From assembly GCA_046155505.1 (NCBI GenBank), contig JBJXFK010000239.1:1-34451 (forward strand): a DNA stretch of 34,451 bases, given 5' to 3'. Under the pieces are notes generated by a model. The model did not search any database. It had not been told where the DNA came from and was given only the letters and a program-made list of their open reading frames with translations. This document shows, in pieces, positions 7,861-16,086 of this stretch; positions within the stretch are counted from its first letter, which is position 1, and the number at the start of each line of letters is the position of its first letter. The position numbers were made by a program, and so were the translations under genes. This DNA is from JBJXFK01 sp046155505 (GTDB lineage Bacteria; Planctomycetota; Phycisphaerae; UBA1845; Fen-1342).

Positions 7861-8416
7861 GTGTACTCCTTCATCAATAATTGCCGCGCGTCGTGCGGGA
7901 TCATAGCCGCCCGTGCGAGGGACAACCGCGCTGGGGGACCGAAACGAAGCACCGCGCGTAAGCAAGGGATTTTCCCCGGGATGGAAAGAAAATCTCTTCC
8001 TCATGGTCGGGGCTCGGCTCAGACGCGCGCTCGCTTCGCTCGCGTTCACTCGCTTGCGCGTCGCGTTCGGATCGCAGCGCGAGCCTCCCCGCCGTTGCAG
8101 GATTTCGCGCGACCGCGACAGATTTCACGCGAGCGTAATAACTTTCGCGGCTCGGTCCGCGAATGCGTGCACTCCGATTTGCGCACGCCGCATTGGCTGA
8201 TAATCGCGATCGGACCCGTCGAAAACGCCTGTTGAGCGCCTAGAATGAGCATCGTCGCCGCGTGGCTGGCCCGCGTCGCGCACGTTGTCGCTCGCCGGGG
8301 GCTGGCGAGTCGGCGGATTTGGATCAATGAAACACAATTTGTCGTCGGGCAGAGCCGTCGGCATTTCGGTCATCCGTCGTCGCCAGAATTTCGCTCGCAC
8401 GAGCAGGAGAGTCGCT
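7861..8416. other. divergent intergenic region rich in palindromes
   Basis: No protein gene is credible in this 556-nt gap. It holds the minus-strand ribosome-binding site for the DinB gene at its left end. It also has a fragment of the GCGCTGGGGGACCG repeat at 7928-7941, an imperfect palindromic element at 7952-8016 and a low-complexity GCTCGC/TTCGCT stretch at about 8025-8070. The ribosome-binding site AGGAGA (8405-8410) of the surface-protein gene is at its right end. Promoters for both flanking genes should lie here, but I see no clear -35/-10 pair. Confidence 0.6.
7952..8016 (+). repeat. palindromic element sharing ends with 20964-21034
   Basis: The element starts CCGCGCGTAAGCAAGGG, runs through TTTT...AAAA, and ends GGTCGGGGCTCGG. 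The element at 20964-21034, read on the other strand, has the same order: GCGCGTAAGCAAGGGG, TTTT...AAAA, CGGTCGGGGCTCGG. The two outer parts can pair in the 20964 copy to make a long stem. Two copies 13 kb apart with matching ends but divergent centres suggest a dispersed family. Confidence 0.7.
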
Positions 8417-11371
8417 ATGCGTTGTTCCGTATTCATCGCCGCCGCCCTATGCATCGGTTCGTTGTCGACACCCGCGTGGGCGCAATGCGACCCGGCCTGG
8501 TCGGCGGATTGCAGCCTCTCGACCTGCCAGATTCCCGGCGTCAACGGCAACGTGCATTGCGCGACCCTGTTCGACGACGGCACCGGACCGGCGCTGATCA
8601 TCGGCGGCGAATTCACCGTCGCCGGCAGCGGACTGGCCGGCAATCTCGCCAAGTGGAACGGCACGACGCTGACGCCGCTGGCCGGCGGCACGAATGGTCG
8701 CGTCTCGGCCATGATCGTCTACGACGGCGAACTCTACATCGCGGGCGATTTCACCTCCGCTGGCGGTTTGGCAGCCCAACGCGTCGCAAAATTCAGCGGG
8801 GTCGATTTTCTGCCCGTCGGTCCCGGCTTCAACGCCGAAGTCCGCGCGTTGGCCGTGTTCAACGACGTGTTGATCGCGGGCGGCAGCTTCACCAGCTCCG
8901 GCGCGACGAGCGTGAGCCGCATCGCACAATTCGTCGGCGGAAACTGGCAGCCGCTGCTCGGCGGCGTGAGTGGCGGAAGCGATGTGCGCGTCAATGCGCT
9001 GGCGGTCTATCGCGGCGAGCTATTCGTCGGCGGCAATTTTAGCTTCCTGGGCACGACGCCCACGCAGACGGCGGTCGGCTCGCTCGGCGTGTGGGATGGC
9101 ACCAACTGGCGGCAACTCGCACTCGGCCTGGGCGTATTCAACGGCTCGATCAGCAGCATGTCGTTGCTGGGCGACGCACCGAACGATGTGCTGATTCTCG
9201 GCGGCAGCTTCACCTTCAATGGCCAGTTCATGAATCGCGTCGCACAATGGGACGGCGCGGCGCTCAATCCGATGAGCTTCGGCTTCAACAGCACTGTTCA
9301 GGCGCTGCACGTCCTCGAAGGCGTGCTGTATGCCGGCGGTGCATTCACGCAAAGCGGCCCGACGCTGATCAACTTCCTTTCGCGCTGGAGCGGCACCGAC
9401 TGGGAGGCGATCGGCGTTGGGACCGATGCGCCGATCAACGCGCTCGGCTCGCGCGAGAGCGAACTGGTTCTCGGCGGCGAATTTGTGCTGGCCGACCAAG
9501 TCGGCGTGTCGCGCGTCGCGCGCGTGGACGTGCGCAGCGACACGTTTGCCGTGCTGGGTGCAGGCATCAACGACGATGTTCTGGCGCTCGCGGTAGTCAA
9601 CGATCAAATCTACATCGGCGGCGAATTTCTCAGCGGGCCGGGCGGCGTCGCGGCCGATCGCATCGCTCAGTTCGACGGCACGAACTGGAACGCGCTGGGC
9701 GACGGCGTCGATGCCGCAGTGCGCGACATTCAGCCGATCGGCACCGACGTATTCGTGGTCGGCGATTTTCAGAATGCGGGCGGAGCGCCGGCGGCACGCG
9801 TCGCACGCTGGGATGGCTCGGCGTGGAACGCGGTCGGGGACGGCGTCGATGACGCGGCACGGGCAGCGATCGATTTCGGCGGCCAACTGGTCGTCGCGGG
9901 CGACTTTCTCAATAGCGGGGCGACGCCGGTCGCGCGCGTTGCACGGCTGAGCGGCACGTCGTTTGAAGCACTCGGCGACGGCCTCGACGGTCGCGTGCAC
10001 GCACTCGTTGTCTTCAATAACGAGTTGTTCGCCGGCGGCGAATTCGGCAACAGTGGTGCAACCGCCGCCCCGCGTCTGGCCCGCTTCGACGGCACGGCGT
10101 GGCAATCCGTCGCGAGCGATCTCACCGGACGCATTCGCGCGATGGCGATTTTCAACAACGAACTAATCATCGGCGGCACATTCACTCGCGCCGGCAACGT
10201 TACGGCCAACGGCATCGCCCGCTTCGACGGTACCGCGTTCCGAGCATTCCCCGAAGGCTGGACCAGCGGCGAAGTCACCTCGATCGGCACGCTCGACGGC
10301 GAGCTCTACGTCGGCGGCGCGTTCACCGTCACCGGTCAGGCCGCGACGCAGCATGTGCTGCGTTTCGACGGCACCGCGTGGACGACCGTCACGCCCGATG
10401 CCGACGCTCCGCCCACGGCGTTGGCCGGCTTTCGCGAGAATCTGCTCGCGGTCGGCGGCTTTGCGCAAGCCGGCGGACGCGCGGCGGCGGGCATCGCGCA
10501 AATCGTCGCCGCGGGTAACGCGCCGAGCATTGACGACGAGCCGGTCAGCGTGAGCGGCTGCATCGGGGAGCAGGTGCAACTGATCGTCAACGCCAGCGGC
10601 AGCGGGATTTTGGTGTTCCAGTGGCGTAAGGATCAGGTGAACATCGACAATGAAATCAGCAACACGCTGACGTTCACCTCGCTCGAAGCCGCCGATCAGG
10701 GCGACTACGACTGCGTGATCACCAGCGATTGCGGAACCATCACTTCGGCACCGGCGACGATCACCGTCCGCCGCGGGCCGACGATCAACACGCAGCCGAC
10801 CGTGCAGGTGCTCAATGAGCGCACGAGCGGAACGCTTGCGGTCGTGGCGACGGGTACCGGCACGCTGCGATTCCAGTGGCGCAAGGATGGCATGAATCTG
10901 ACCGACGGCAACGGCATCAGCGGCTCGACGACCGCGACGCTGCGGCTCGACGCGGTCGATCTCGCCGACAGCGGCCAATATGACGTTGTAGTCGGCAACG
11001 GCTGCGGCGACGTGACCAGCAATCGTGTGGCGCTCAGCGTGCGCAGCGTGGCCACAAATGGCAACGCTAACCAGAACACCAATTCGACCCCGAACACGAA
11101 CGTGAACGCCGACGGCGAGAACGGCAACAAGAACGGCTCCGACGAATTGCCGGACAACAACACCAATACCAACAGTGTGATGACCGGGCCGGTCGATGAC
11201 GGCACGACGCGACCCGACCCCGACGAGGTCGACCCGAACGTGATCGCCGATGCAGCCGGTTGTGGTGCGGGCTGTGGCGCGGGGATGAACTTCGCGCTGC
11301 TGTTCACTTCGCTGGCGCTGCTATCGGTGCGGTCGCGGCGGCTCGCGCGCTCGCGCAAGAGCCGCGCGTAA
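8417..11371 (+). CDS. secreted propeller-like/Ig-like surface protein with Cys-TM-Arg tail
   Basis: This 984-residue protein has a signal peptide (1-22, AWA-QC). Residues 25-700 carry more than ten degenerate repeats of about 45-50 residues built around GGxF, x-RVARWDG-x-W and x-V-x-AL-x-V, which suggests one or two beta-propellers. Two Ig-like domains follow (about 705-787 and 788-876, each with FQWRKD and a D-x-G-x-Y-x-C/V strand). A low-complexity Asn/Thr linker spans about 877-947. The last 37 residues are a GCGAGCGAG motif, a hydrophobic segment and an Arg/Lys cluster (RSRRLARSRK), a three-part C-terminal sorting signal in style. The ATG at 8417 has AGGAGA six bases upstream and starts the signal peptide. 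The protein is probably displayed on the cell surface; its ligand is unknown. Confidence 0.88.
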   Translation: MRCSVFIAAALCIGSLSTPAWAQCDPAWSADCSLSTCQIPGVNGNVHCATLFDDGTGPALIIGGEFTVAGSGLAGNLAKWNGTTLTPLAGGTNGRVSAMIVYDGELYIAGDFTSAGGLAAQRVAKFSGVDFLPVGPGFNAEVRALAVFNDVLIAGGSFTSSGATSVSRIAQFVGGNWQPLLGGVSGGSDVRVNALAVYRGELFVGGNFSFLGTTPTQTAVGSLGVWDGTNWRQLALGLGVFNGSISSMSLLGDAPNDVLILGGSFTFNGQFMNRVAQWDGAALNPMSFGFNSTVQALHVLEGVLYAGGAFTQSGPTLINFLSRWSGTDWEAIGVGTDAPINALGSRESELVLGGEFVLADQVGVSRVARVDVRSDTFAVLGAGINDDVLALAVVNDQIYIGGEFLSGPGGVAADRIAQFDGTNWNALGDGVDAAVRDIQPIGTDVFVVGDFQNAGGAPAARVARWDGSAWNAVGDGVDDAARAAIDFGGQLVVAGDFLNSGATPVARVARLSGTSFEALGDGLDGRVHALVVFNNELFAGGEFGNSGATAAPRLARFDGTAWQSVASDLTGRIRAMAIFNNELIIGGTFTRAGNVTANGIARFDGTAFRAFPEGWTSGEVTSIGTLDGELYVGGAFTVTGQAATQHVLRFDGTAWTTVTPDADAPPTALAGFRENLLAVGGFAQAGGRAAAGIAQIVAAGNAPSIDDEPVSVSGCIGEQVQLIVNASGSGILVFQWRKDQVNIDNEISNTLTFTSLEAADQGDYDCVITSDCGTITSAPATITVRRGPTINTQPTVQVLNERTSGTLAVVATGTGTLRFQWRKDGMNLTDGNGISGSTTATLRLDAVDLADSGQYDVVVGNGCGDVTSNRVALSVRSVATNGNANQNTNSTPNTNVNADGENGNKNGSDELPDNNTNTNSVMTGPVDDGTTRPDPDEVDPNVIADAAGCGAGCGAGMNFALLFTSLALLSVRSRRLARSRKSRA

Positions 11372-11388
11372 CAGGCATCGAACGATAT

Positions 11389-11476
11389 GCGCTGGGGGAC
11401 CGGTCTCCGACCGGTCTTTCTTCGCCGTGCATTTCGAAGACTAAGAAAGACCGGTCGGAGACCGGTCCCCCAGCGC
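11389..11476. repeat. perfect 34-bp inverted repeat, nested palindromes
   Basis: The arms 11389-11422 and 11443-11476 are perfect reverse complements of 34 bp around a 20-nt loop. Each arm itself contains the palindrome ACCGGTCTCCGACCGGT. The structure begins 17 nt after the stop of the surface-protein gene and ends 115 nt before fliM. It could end transcription or be a non-autonomous mobile repeat. A fragment, GCGCTGGGGGACCG, recurs at 7928-7941. The remainder of the gap (11477-11591) shows only the GGAG ahead of fliM. Confidence 0.85.
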
Positions 11477-11591
11477 GCGGTCCCGCGCGGCACCTCCGCG
11501 CGGCCTGAATTGCGCTCGCGCAATCAACCGATAGTTCTCTGCGGATCGTCTTTGCGGCTCACCTACGCCGCAGCGTCCGCGGAGACTCGCC

Positions 11592-12593
11592 GTGTCCGAA
11601 GTGCTCGATCAGGGTGATATTGATGCGCTGCTGAATTCCGTCGTGTCGGATGCCGCCGCCACCGGCGCGACCACGACGGTGCATGCCGCCCCCGCGCAGC
11701 AGATCGCCGCCAGCGTTTACGATTTCAAACGCCCCGAGCGCGTCAGCAAGGACCAGATTCGCGCGCTCAGTTCGATTCACGAAGCATTCGCGCGAAATTT
11801 CGGCGCGACGCTTTCCGGCCTTTTGCGCACGATCATCGACGTGCGCGTCGTCGGTGTCGAACAGCTCACCTACAGCGAGTTTGTGCAGTCGCTGCCCAAC
11901 CCGACCTGCTTTGTCATCTTGTCCGCTCCGCCGCTCGAAGGACAGATGTGCATGGAGGTCAGCCCGCTGATCGTTTATCCGATCATCGATCGGCTGCTCG
12001 GCGGTTCAAACTCGGCAATGTGGATTCCGCAGCGCCCGCTAACCACGATCGAGTGGCGACTGATTCAGCGTCTGATCGATCGCGCGCTCGAGCATCTGTC
12101 CGAGGTGTGGCAAAATCTCGCCGGCGCGAAGTTTGAGTTGCAGGACACCGAGACCAATCCGCAACTCGTACACATCGTCGCCCCGACCGAGGTGGTCGTC
12201 TTCATCACGTTCGAAATCAAGCTCGGCCAGAATTCGGGCACGATGAGTTTGTGCATCCCCTACAACGTCATCGAGTCGGTGCTCGGCCGGCTGACGACGC
12301 AGGCGTGGTTCTACAAGCCGCGACCGGCGAATGAATTGCAGCAGCAGCGCCTCACACGCAGCCTGATCCGCGGGCGGGCCGGCATTCGCACGTTTCTGGG
12401 CCAGGCGCGCATCAAGCTGAGCGATTTGCGCACGATGAAGCCGGGCGATTTGCTGACGCTCGACAAGCGCACGGGGCAGGACTTGTTGCTCCAGGTCGCC
12501 GGCCGCACCAAGTTCGCCGGCAAGCCGGGGCAGGTGCGCGGGCACAAGGCGATACGCATCACACGCGCGGCGGCGATCGACGAGCCGATTTGA
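11592..12593 (+). CDS. fliM: flagellar motor switch protein FliM
   Basis: This 333-residue protein matches FliM of the flagellar C-ring, which receives phosphorylated CheY and sets rotation direction. The N-terminal CheY-binding peptide is clear (LDQGDIDALLNSV, 5-17). It is followed by a linker, the CheC-like middle domain (about 45-230, with Q-x-L-TYSEFVQSLPNPT and MCMEVSPLIVYPIIDRLLGG) and a C-terminal SpoA/FliN-like domain (about 255-325, with KLSDLRTMKPGDLL). The start is a GTG at 11592 with GGAG at 11581-11584. No other flagellar gene is visible; the next gene is a FIST sensor on the same strand, 77 nt downstream. It may respond to chemotaxis-type input, but that link is inference. Confidence 0.96.
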   Translation: MSEVLDQGDIDALLNSVVSDAAATGATTTVHAAPAQQIAASVYDFKRPERVSKDQIRALSSIHEAFARNFGATLSGLLRTIIDVRVVGVEQLTYSEFVQSLPNPTCFVILSAPPLEGQMCMEVSPLIVYPIIDRLLGGSNSAMWIPQRPLTTIEWRLIQRLIDRALEHLSEVWQNLAGAKFELQDTETNPQLVHIVAPTEVVVFITFEIKLGQNSGTMSLCIPYNVIESVLGRLTTQAWFYKPRPANELQQQRLTRSLIRGRAGIRTFLGQARIKLSDLRTMKPGDLLTLDKRTGQDLLLQVAGRTKFAGKPGQVRGHKAIRITRAAAIDEPI

Positions 12594-12670
12594 TTTTCCT
12601 GTGGCTTCACGCGTCCCGCGTCGCTCGCACACACTTTGTCGCCGCGCCGTGTCCGGGTACCATCCCGCGC

Positions 12671-13891
12671 ATGGGCGTGTCCAACGGCGGGATCAAGATA
12701 GCGTCGGCGGCGATCAACGTCGTCGGCCAACCCGACACTGCGTCGCTGCTGGCGACCGCGGTGCGCGAGGTGTTGGGTGCGGCGCGCGTTGATTTGTGTG
12801 TGCTGTTCGCCAGCCCGCACTTCGACGGCGAACTCGAATCGATCGCGCTCGAACTGGAAGAGCGACTCGCCCCGCGAGCCTTCATCGGCTGCACCGGCGA
12901 AGCCGTGATCAGCGGCGAATTCGAATACGAGGGTCAACCCGCCGTCTCGATCTGGGCGGCGCATCTGCCCGGAGCGCAACTCAACGCGTTTCACATCGCC
13001 GAGGACCAGCTTGAGTCGTTGACCGATGAAGAAGCGATGCACGATCTGCTCGGCGCCTCGCCCGCGCACAAGCCGCACTTTCTGCTGCTGGGCGAACCGT
13101 TCAGCTTTGGTGCGGGCATCCAGTTTCTGCTCGAACGATTGTGGGAAGAGTTCCCCGGTCGGCCCGCGTTCGGCGGAATGGCTTCTGCCGCCGAGGAGCC
13201 GAACCAGAACGCGCTGATTTTCGAAGGCCAGATCATGCGTCAGGGCCTCGTCGGCGTGACGCTGTCCGGCAATGTGCGCGTTGATCCCGTGGTGTCGCAG
13301 GGTTGCCGCCCGATCGGCCGACACTTTGTAATCACCAAGGCCGAGGACAACGTCGTACACCAACTCGGCGGTCGGCCGCCCTACATGGTCGTCAACGACA
13401 TGCTCAACGAATGCCCGGCCCGAGATCGCGAACTCGCGCGCACGCGTGGGTTGCTCGTGGGCCGCGTACTCGACGAGCACAAGGGCAGCTTCAGGCACGG
13501 CGATTTCCTTATTCGCAACCCGATCGGTTTTGACCACAAGACCGGCGCGATGGCGGTCAACGAAATCGTGCGCCCAGGGCAGACGATTCAGTTTCACGTA
13601 CGCGACGCACAGTCGGCTGCCGACGATTTGCGGCGCTTGCTGGCGCACGAGCGCGGCCATGCGACCGACGGGGCGCTGCTGTTTTCCTGCAACGGTCGCG
13701 GCACGCGCCTGTTCACCGATCGCAACCACGACGCGCTGGAGGTGCGGGCCGCCACGCGTGCCGCGCCGCTGGCGGGATTCTTCTGCGCAGGCGAGATCGG
13801 CATGATCGCCGGTCGCAGTTTTTTGCACGGCCACACCGCCAGCATCGCCCTCTTCCGCGATCCGCAGAGTGTTCGCGATGAGCGCGGCTGA
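12671..13891 (+). CDS. FIST domain sensory protein
   Basis: This 406-residue protein consists of FIST_N (about residues 20-215) followed by FIST_C (about 220-370). FIST proteins are soluble sensory proteins proposed to bind small ligands such as amino acids, and often occur near signalling genes. Typical stretches are FIGCTGEAVISG, RPAFGGMASA and the C-terminal LFSCNGRG...GFFCAGEIG. No transmembrane segment or output domain is fused, so it would act through a partner. I chose the ATG at 12671 (MGVSNGG), since the frame upstream overlaps the end of fliM and has no family match. Its end overlaps the start of rnpA by 14 nt, showing tight transcriptional coupling. Confidence 0.9.
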   Translation: MGVSNGGIKIASAAINVVGQPDTASLLATAVREVLGAARVDLCVLFASPHFDGELESIALELEERLAPRAFIGCTGEAVISGEFEYEGQPAVSIWAAHLPGAQLNAFHIAEDQLESLTDEEAMHDLLGASPAHKPHFLLLGEPFSFGAGIQFLLERLWEEFPGRPAFGGMASAAEEPNQNALIFEGQIMRQGLVGVTLSGNVRVDPVVSQGCRPIGRHFVITKAEDNVVHQLGGRPPYMVVNDMLNECPARDRELARTRGLLVGRVLDEHKGSFRHGDFLIRNPIGFDHKTGAMAVNEIVRPGQTIQFHVRDAQSAADDLRRLLAHERGHATDGALLFSCNGRGTRLFTDRNHDALEVRAATRAAPLAGFFCAGEIGMIAGRSFLHGHTASIALFRDPQSVRDERG

Positions 13892-14261
13892 GCCGACGCC
13901 GCCGCGCCTGACGCTGCCGCGCGCGTGCCGCCTGTCGCGCGATGCCGAGTTTGCCCACGCGATGCGCGGCGTTCGCGTTTCGGCAGACAAGCTCACACTG
14001 CGCGTTGCGCACAATGGCATGTCGATCACGCGCTTCGGCCTCCGCGTCGGGCGCGTCGTCGGACCCGCGGTCGAGCGCAATCGCATCAAACGCTGCCTGC
14101 GCGAGGCGTTTCGGCACTGTCGCGCGCGGCTGCCGCACGGACTCGACATCGTAATGGTCCCCCAGCGCGGCATGGGCGTGGAACTGGCGAGCGTGGTAAA
14201 CTGCCTCGAAGGACTCGTGGCACAGGCGGCGCGGCGCCTGCAAGCGTCCGGGCGGTCGTGA
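13878..14261 (+). CDS. rnpA: ribonuclease P protein component
   Basis: This 127-residue basic protein is the protein subunit of RNase P, which with the RNA subunit matures the 5' ends of tRNAs. The signature RNRIKRCLREAFR is at 67-79, preceded by a typical strand region (RFGLRVGRVVGPAVE). Length and charge fit the family, and about ten extra residues precede the usual N-terminus. The ATG at 13878 lies inside the last codons of the FIST gene; a GTG three codons upstream is an alternative. The usual neighbours rpmH and yidC are absent; it lies between a FIST sensor and a glycosyltransferase that starts 7 nt after its stop, so all three probably share one transcript. Confidence 0.95.
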   Translation: MSAAEPTPPRLTLPRACRLSRDAEFAHAMRGVRVSADKLTLRVAHNGMSITRFGLRVGRVVGPAVERNRIKRCLREAFRHCRARLPHGLDIVMVPQRGMGVELASVVNCLEGLVAQAARRLQASGRS

Positions 14262-14268
14262 AGAACTG

Positions 14269-15402
14269 ATGGGCGATCACGCACCGATTTTGATATTGAC
14301 CGCGTCGGCGGGTGCGGGCCACGGCGTTGCTGCGATCGCGGTCGCCGAGGCGCTGCAAAAGCGGTTGCCGGGCGCTGCCGTCATCGTGCATGACGTGTTG
14401 GAGAGCGCGAACGCGTTCTTTCGCAACCTCTACGCCAACGGCTATCTCGGGCTCGTGCGGCACATGCCGGCCGCGTTCGGCATGATTTATGAGGCGACCG
14501 ATCGACCGGCTCGCAACATGCGGCGCAATCTGCGATCGTGGTTTCAGAACATCAATTCGCGCCGCACGATGCGGCACATCGAGGGGCTGCGGCCGCGACT
14601 GATCATCAACACGCACTTTTTGTCAGCCGAGATCGTCGCGCATATGCGCAGCAGCGGTCGGCTCACTTGCCCGCAGGTGACGGTGACGACTGATTTCGAG
14701 ACGCATCGCCTCTGGGCACAGCCGCCGACCGAGCGCTATTACACGGCGACCGAAGAGGGTCGCGAGTATCTGACGACGTGGGGCGCAGACCCCGCACACA
14801 TCCGCGTGACCGGCATCCCGGTGCGCGCCGCGTTTGCCGAGCCGACCGCTCGCGCCGATGCCTGTGCGCGGCTCGGGCTGATCGAGGATTTACCGCTGAT
14901 CCTTATGCTTTGCGGCGGCTTCGGCGTGGGCCCGGTTGAGGACTTTGTGCGGGCCCTGCTGCAATTGCAGACCCCGGCCCAGATCGCCGTCATCGCCGGC
15001 CGGAATCCGAAGTTGCAAGCGCGGCTCGACGCGATCGCAGCGGGGGCGACGCCCCGTTTGCGCGTCGTTGGCTTCACCGATGAGATGCACGTCTGGATGC
15101 GGGCCGCGAGTCTCGTCGTCAGCAAGCCCGGCGGATTGACGGCGGCCGAGGCGCTCGCGGTCGGCGTGCCGCTCGTGATTGTGAATCCGATTCCGGGACA
15201 AGAATCGCGGAACAGCGATTACCTGCTCGAAAATCGCGCGGCGATTCGCGTGCATAACGCTCGACTGCTGCGATTCCGCATTGATCGACTGCTGGCTGAC
15301 GAGCCGCGACTGACCGCAATGGCCGCGGCGGCGCGGTGCCTCGGGCGGCCCAATGCGGCGACGGATGTCGTCGAGGATGCGATCACGTTTCTCGCGAGCT
15401 GA
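14269..15402 (+). CDS. MGDG-synthase/MurG-like glycosyltransferase (GT28)
   Basis: This 377-residue protein has the N-terminal domain of monogalactosyldiacylglycerol synthases and UgtP-type diacylglycerol glucosyltransferases (GAGH at 15-18, the acceptor-side loop; NTHFLSAE at 114-121). The C-terminal donor-binding domain carries SKPGGLTAAEAL (285-296) and IPGQE (308-312), typical of GT28 enzymes binding UDP-sugars. It most likely glycosylates a lipid at the inner face of the membrane, producing glycolipid. The sugar cannot be told. It starts 7 nt after rnpA. No signal peptide or membrane helix is evident, as usual for peripheral enzymes of this family. Confidence 0.9.
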   Translation: MGDHAPILILTASAGAGHGVAAIAVAEALQKRLPGAAVIVHDVLESANAFFRNLYANGYLGLVRHMPAAFGMIYEATDRPARNMRRNLRSWFQNINSRRTMRHIEGLRPRLIINTHFLSAEIVAHMRSSGRLTCPQVTVTTDFETHRLWAQPPTERYYTATEEGREYLTTWGADPAHIRVTGIPVRAAFAEPTARADACARLGLIEDLPLILMLCGGFGVGPVEDFVRALLQLQTPAQIAVIAGRNPKLQARLDAIAAGATPRLRVVGFTDEMHVWMRAASLVVSKPGGLTAAEALAVGVPLVIVNPIPGQESRNSDYLLENRAAIRVHNARLLRFRIDRLLADEPRLTAMAAAARCLGRPNAATDVVEDAITFLAS

Positions 15403-15466
15403 TCGCCACGGACGCGCTCATTCGCCGATACATTGCGCTTGCGAAAGTGCGACCGAGGAGCTTTCC

Positions 15467-16003
15467 ATGCACCCTACCAGCATCGCCGACCTGCTGACGC
15501 GCGCGGTTGCGGCCAAGTTTCGGCAAGACCTGTCGCAGATCGTTCGCTGCTCCGGAATATTGACGACCGAGGAGCTGTGGACGCGGCCCAACGAGCATTG
15601 CAACAGCGTCGCGAGTCTCATTTTGCATCTGACCGGCAATATCACGCAGTGGGTGATTGCCGGCCTGCACGGCGAGTCGTTTGATCGCGACCGTCCGGCT
15701 GAGTTCGCCGCCCGCGAGCAGCGGCCCGCGAGCGAAATCGTGCCGCCGCTGGAGTCCGCCGTCGCGCGGGTGACACACATCATTGGCTCGCTCACGGCGG
15801 ATCAATTGGTCGCGCGATACTCGATTCAAGGCTATGACGTGAGCGGCGTCGATGTGGTATATCACGTGGGCGAGCACTTTGCGTTTCACACCGGGCAAAT
15901 CGTTCACATCACCAAGGCGATCCGCAACGTCGACCTGAGCCTGTACGATCAGCACGGTCGGCTGCGCGGCGTCGCCGGTGGCAAGCCATACGAGAATCTG
16001 TAG
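15467..16003 (+). CDS. DinB family protein (DUF1572-like)
   Basis: This 178-residue helical-bundle protein belongs to the DinB superfamily. The probable metal triad is His54 (LILHLTGN), His137 (GEHFAF) and His141 (AFHTGQIVH). The NSVASLILHLTGNI block and the GEHFAFHTGQI block are typical of the DUF1572-type branch. The enzymatic role is unknown; damage-inducible and thiol-transferase roles are known for relatives. The ATG at 15467 has GAGGAG at 15455-15460. Its TAG stop (16001-16003) is part of a palindromic repeat. It differs strongly from the DinB protein at 7336-7860, so the two are not recent duplicates. Confidence 0.88.
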   Translation: MHPTSIADLLTRAVAAKFRQDLSQIVRCSGILTTEELWTRPNEHCNSVASLILHLTGNITQWVIAGLHGESFDRDRPAEFAAREQRPASEIVPPLESAVARVTHIIGSLTADQLVARYSIQGYDVSGVDVVYHVGEHFAFHTGQIVHITKAIRNVDLSLYDQHGRLRGVAGGKPYENL

Positions 16004-16020
16004 GGTGGGCATCGCCCACC
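16000..16020 (+). repeat. palindromic repeat module A at a stop codon
   Basis: A single copy of module A, hairpin GGTGGGC-ATC-GCCCACC preceded by GTA, begins at the last base of the final sense codon of the DinB gene, so that the repeat supplies the TAG stop. Orientation relative to the gene is the same as at 4677-4699 and 22408-22430. Module B does not follow here. Confidence 0.85.
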
Positions 16021-16086
16021 ACTTCGCTCCGGCATTCGAAACCGCAACGGTACGCGTGCTGTGTACGCAGGCCGAATCGAGAGCAA

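Noticed and set aside
8025..8075. Possible CRISPR-like short repeats (CGCTCGC/TTCGCT)
   Set aside because: Irregular low-complexity sequence without uniform repeats and spacers; no CRISPR array or cas gene is seen in the window.
9020..10105. 361-residue minus-strand frame
   Set aside because: Antisense to the propeller repeats of the 8417-11371 protein; it has repeat-derived composition only.
12311..14284. 657-residue open frame on the minus strand
   Set aside because: It lies antisense to fliM, FIST and rnpA, all of which are clear family members; it is a shadow caused by GC-rich codon use.
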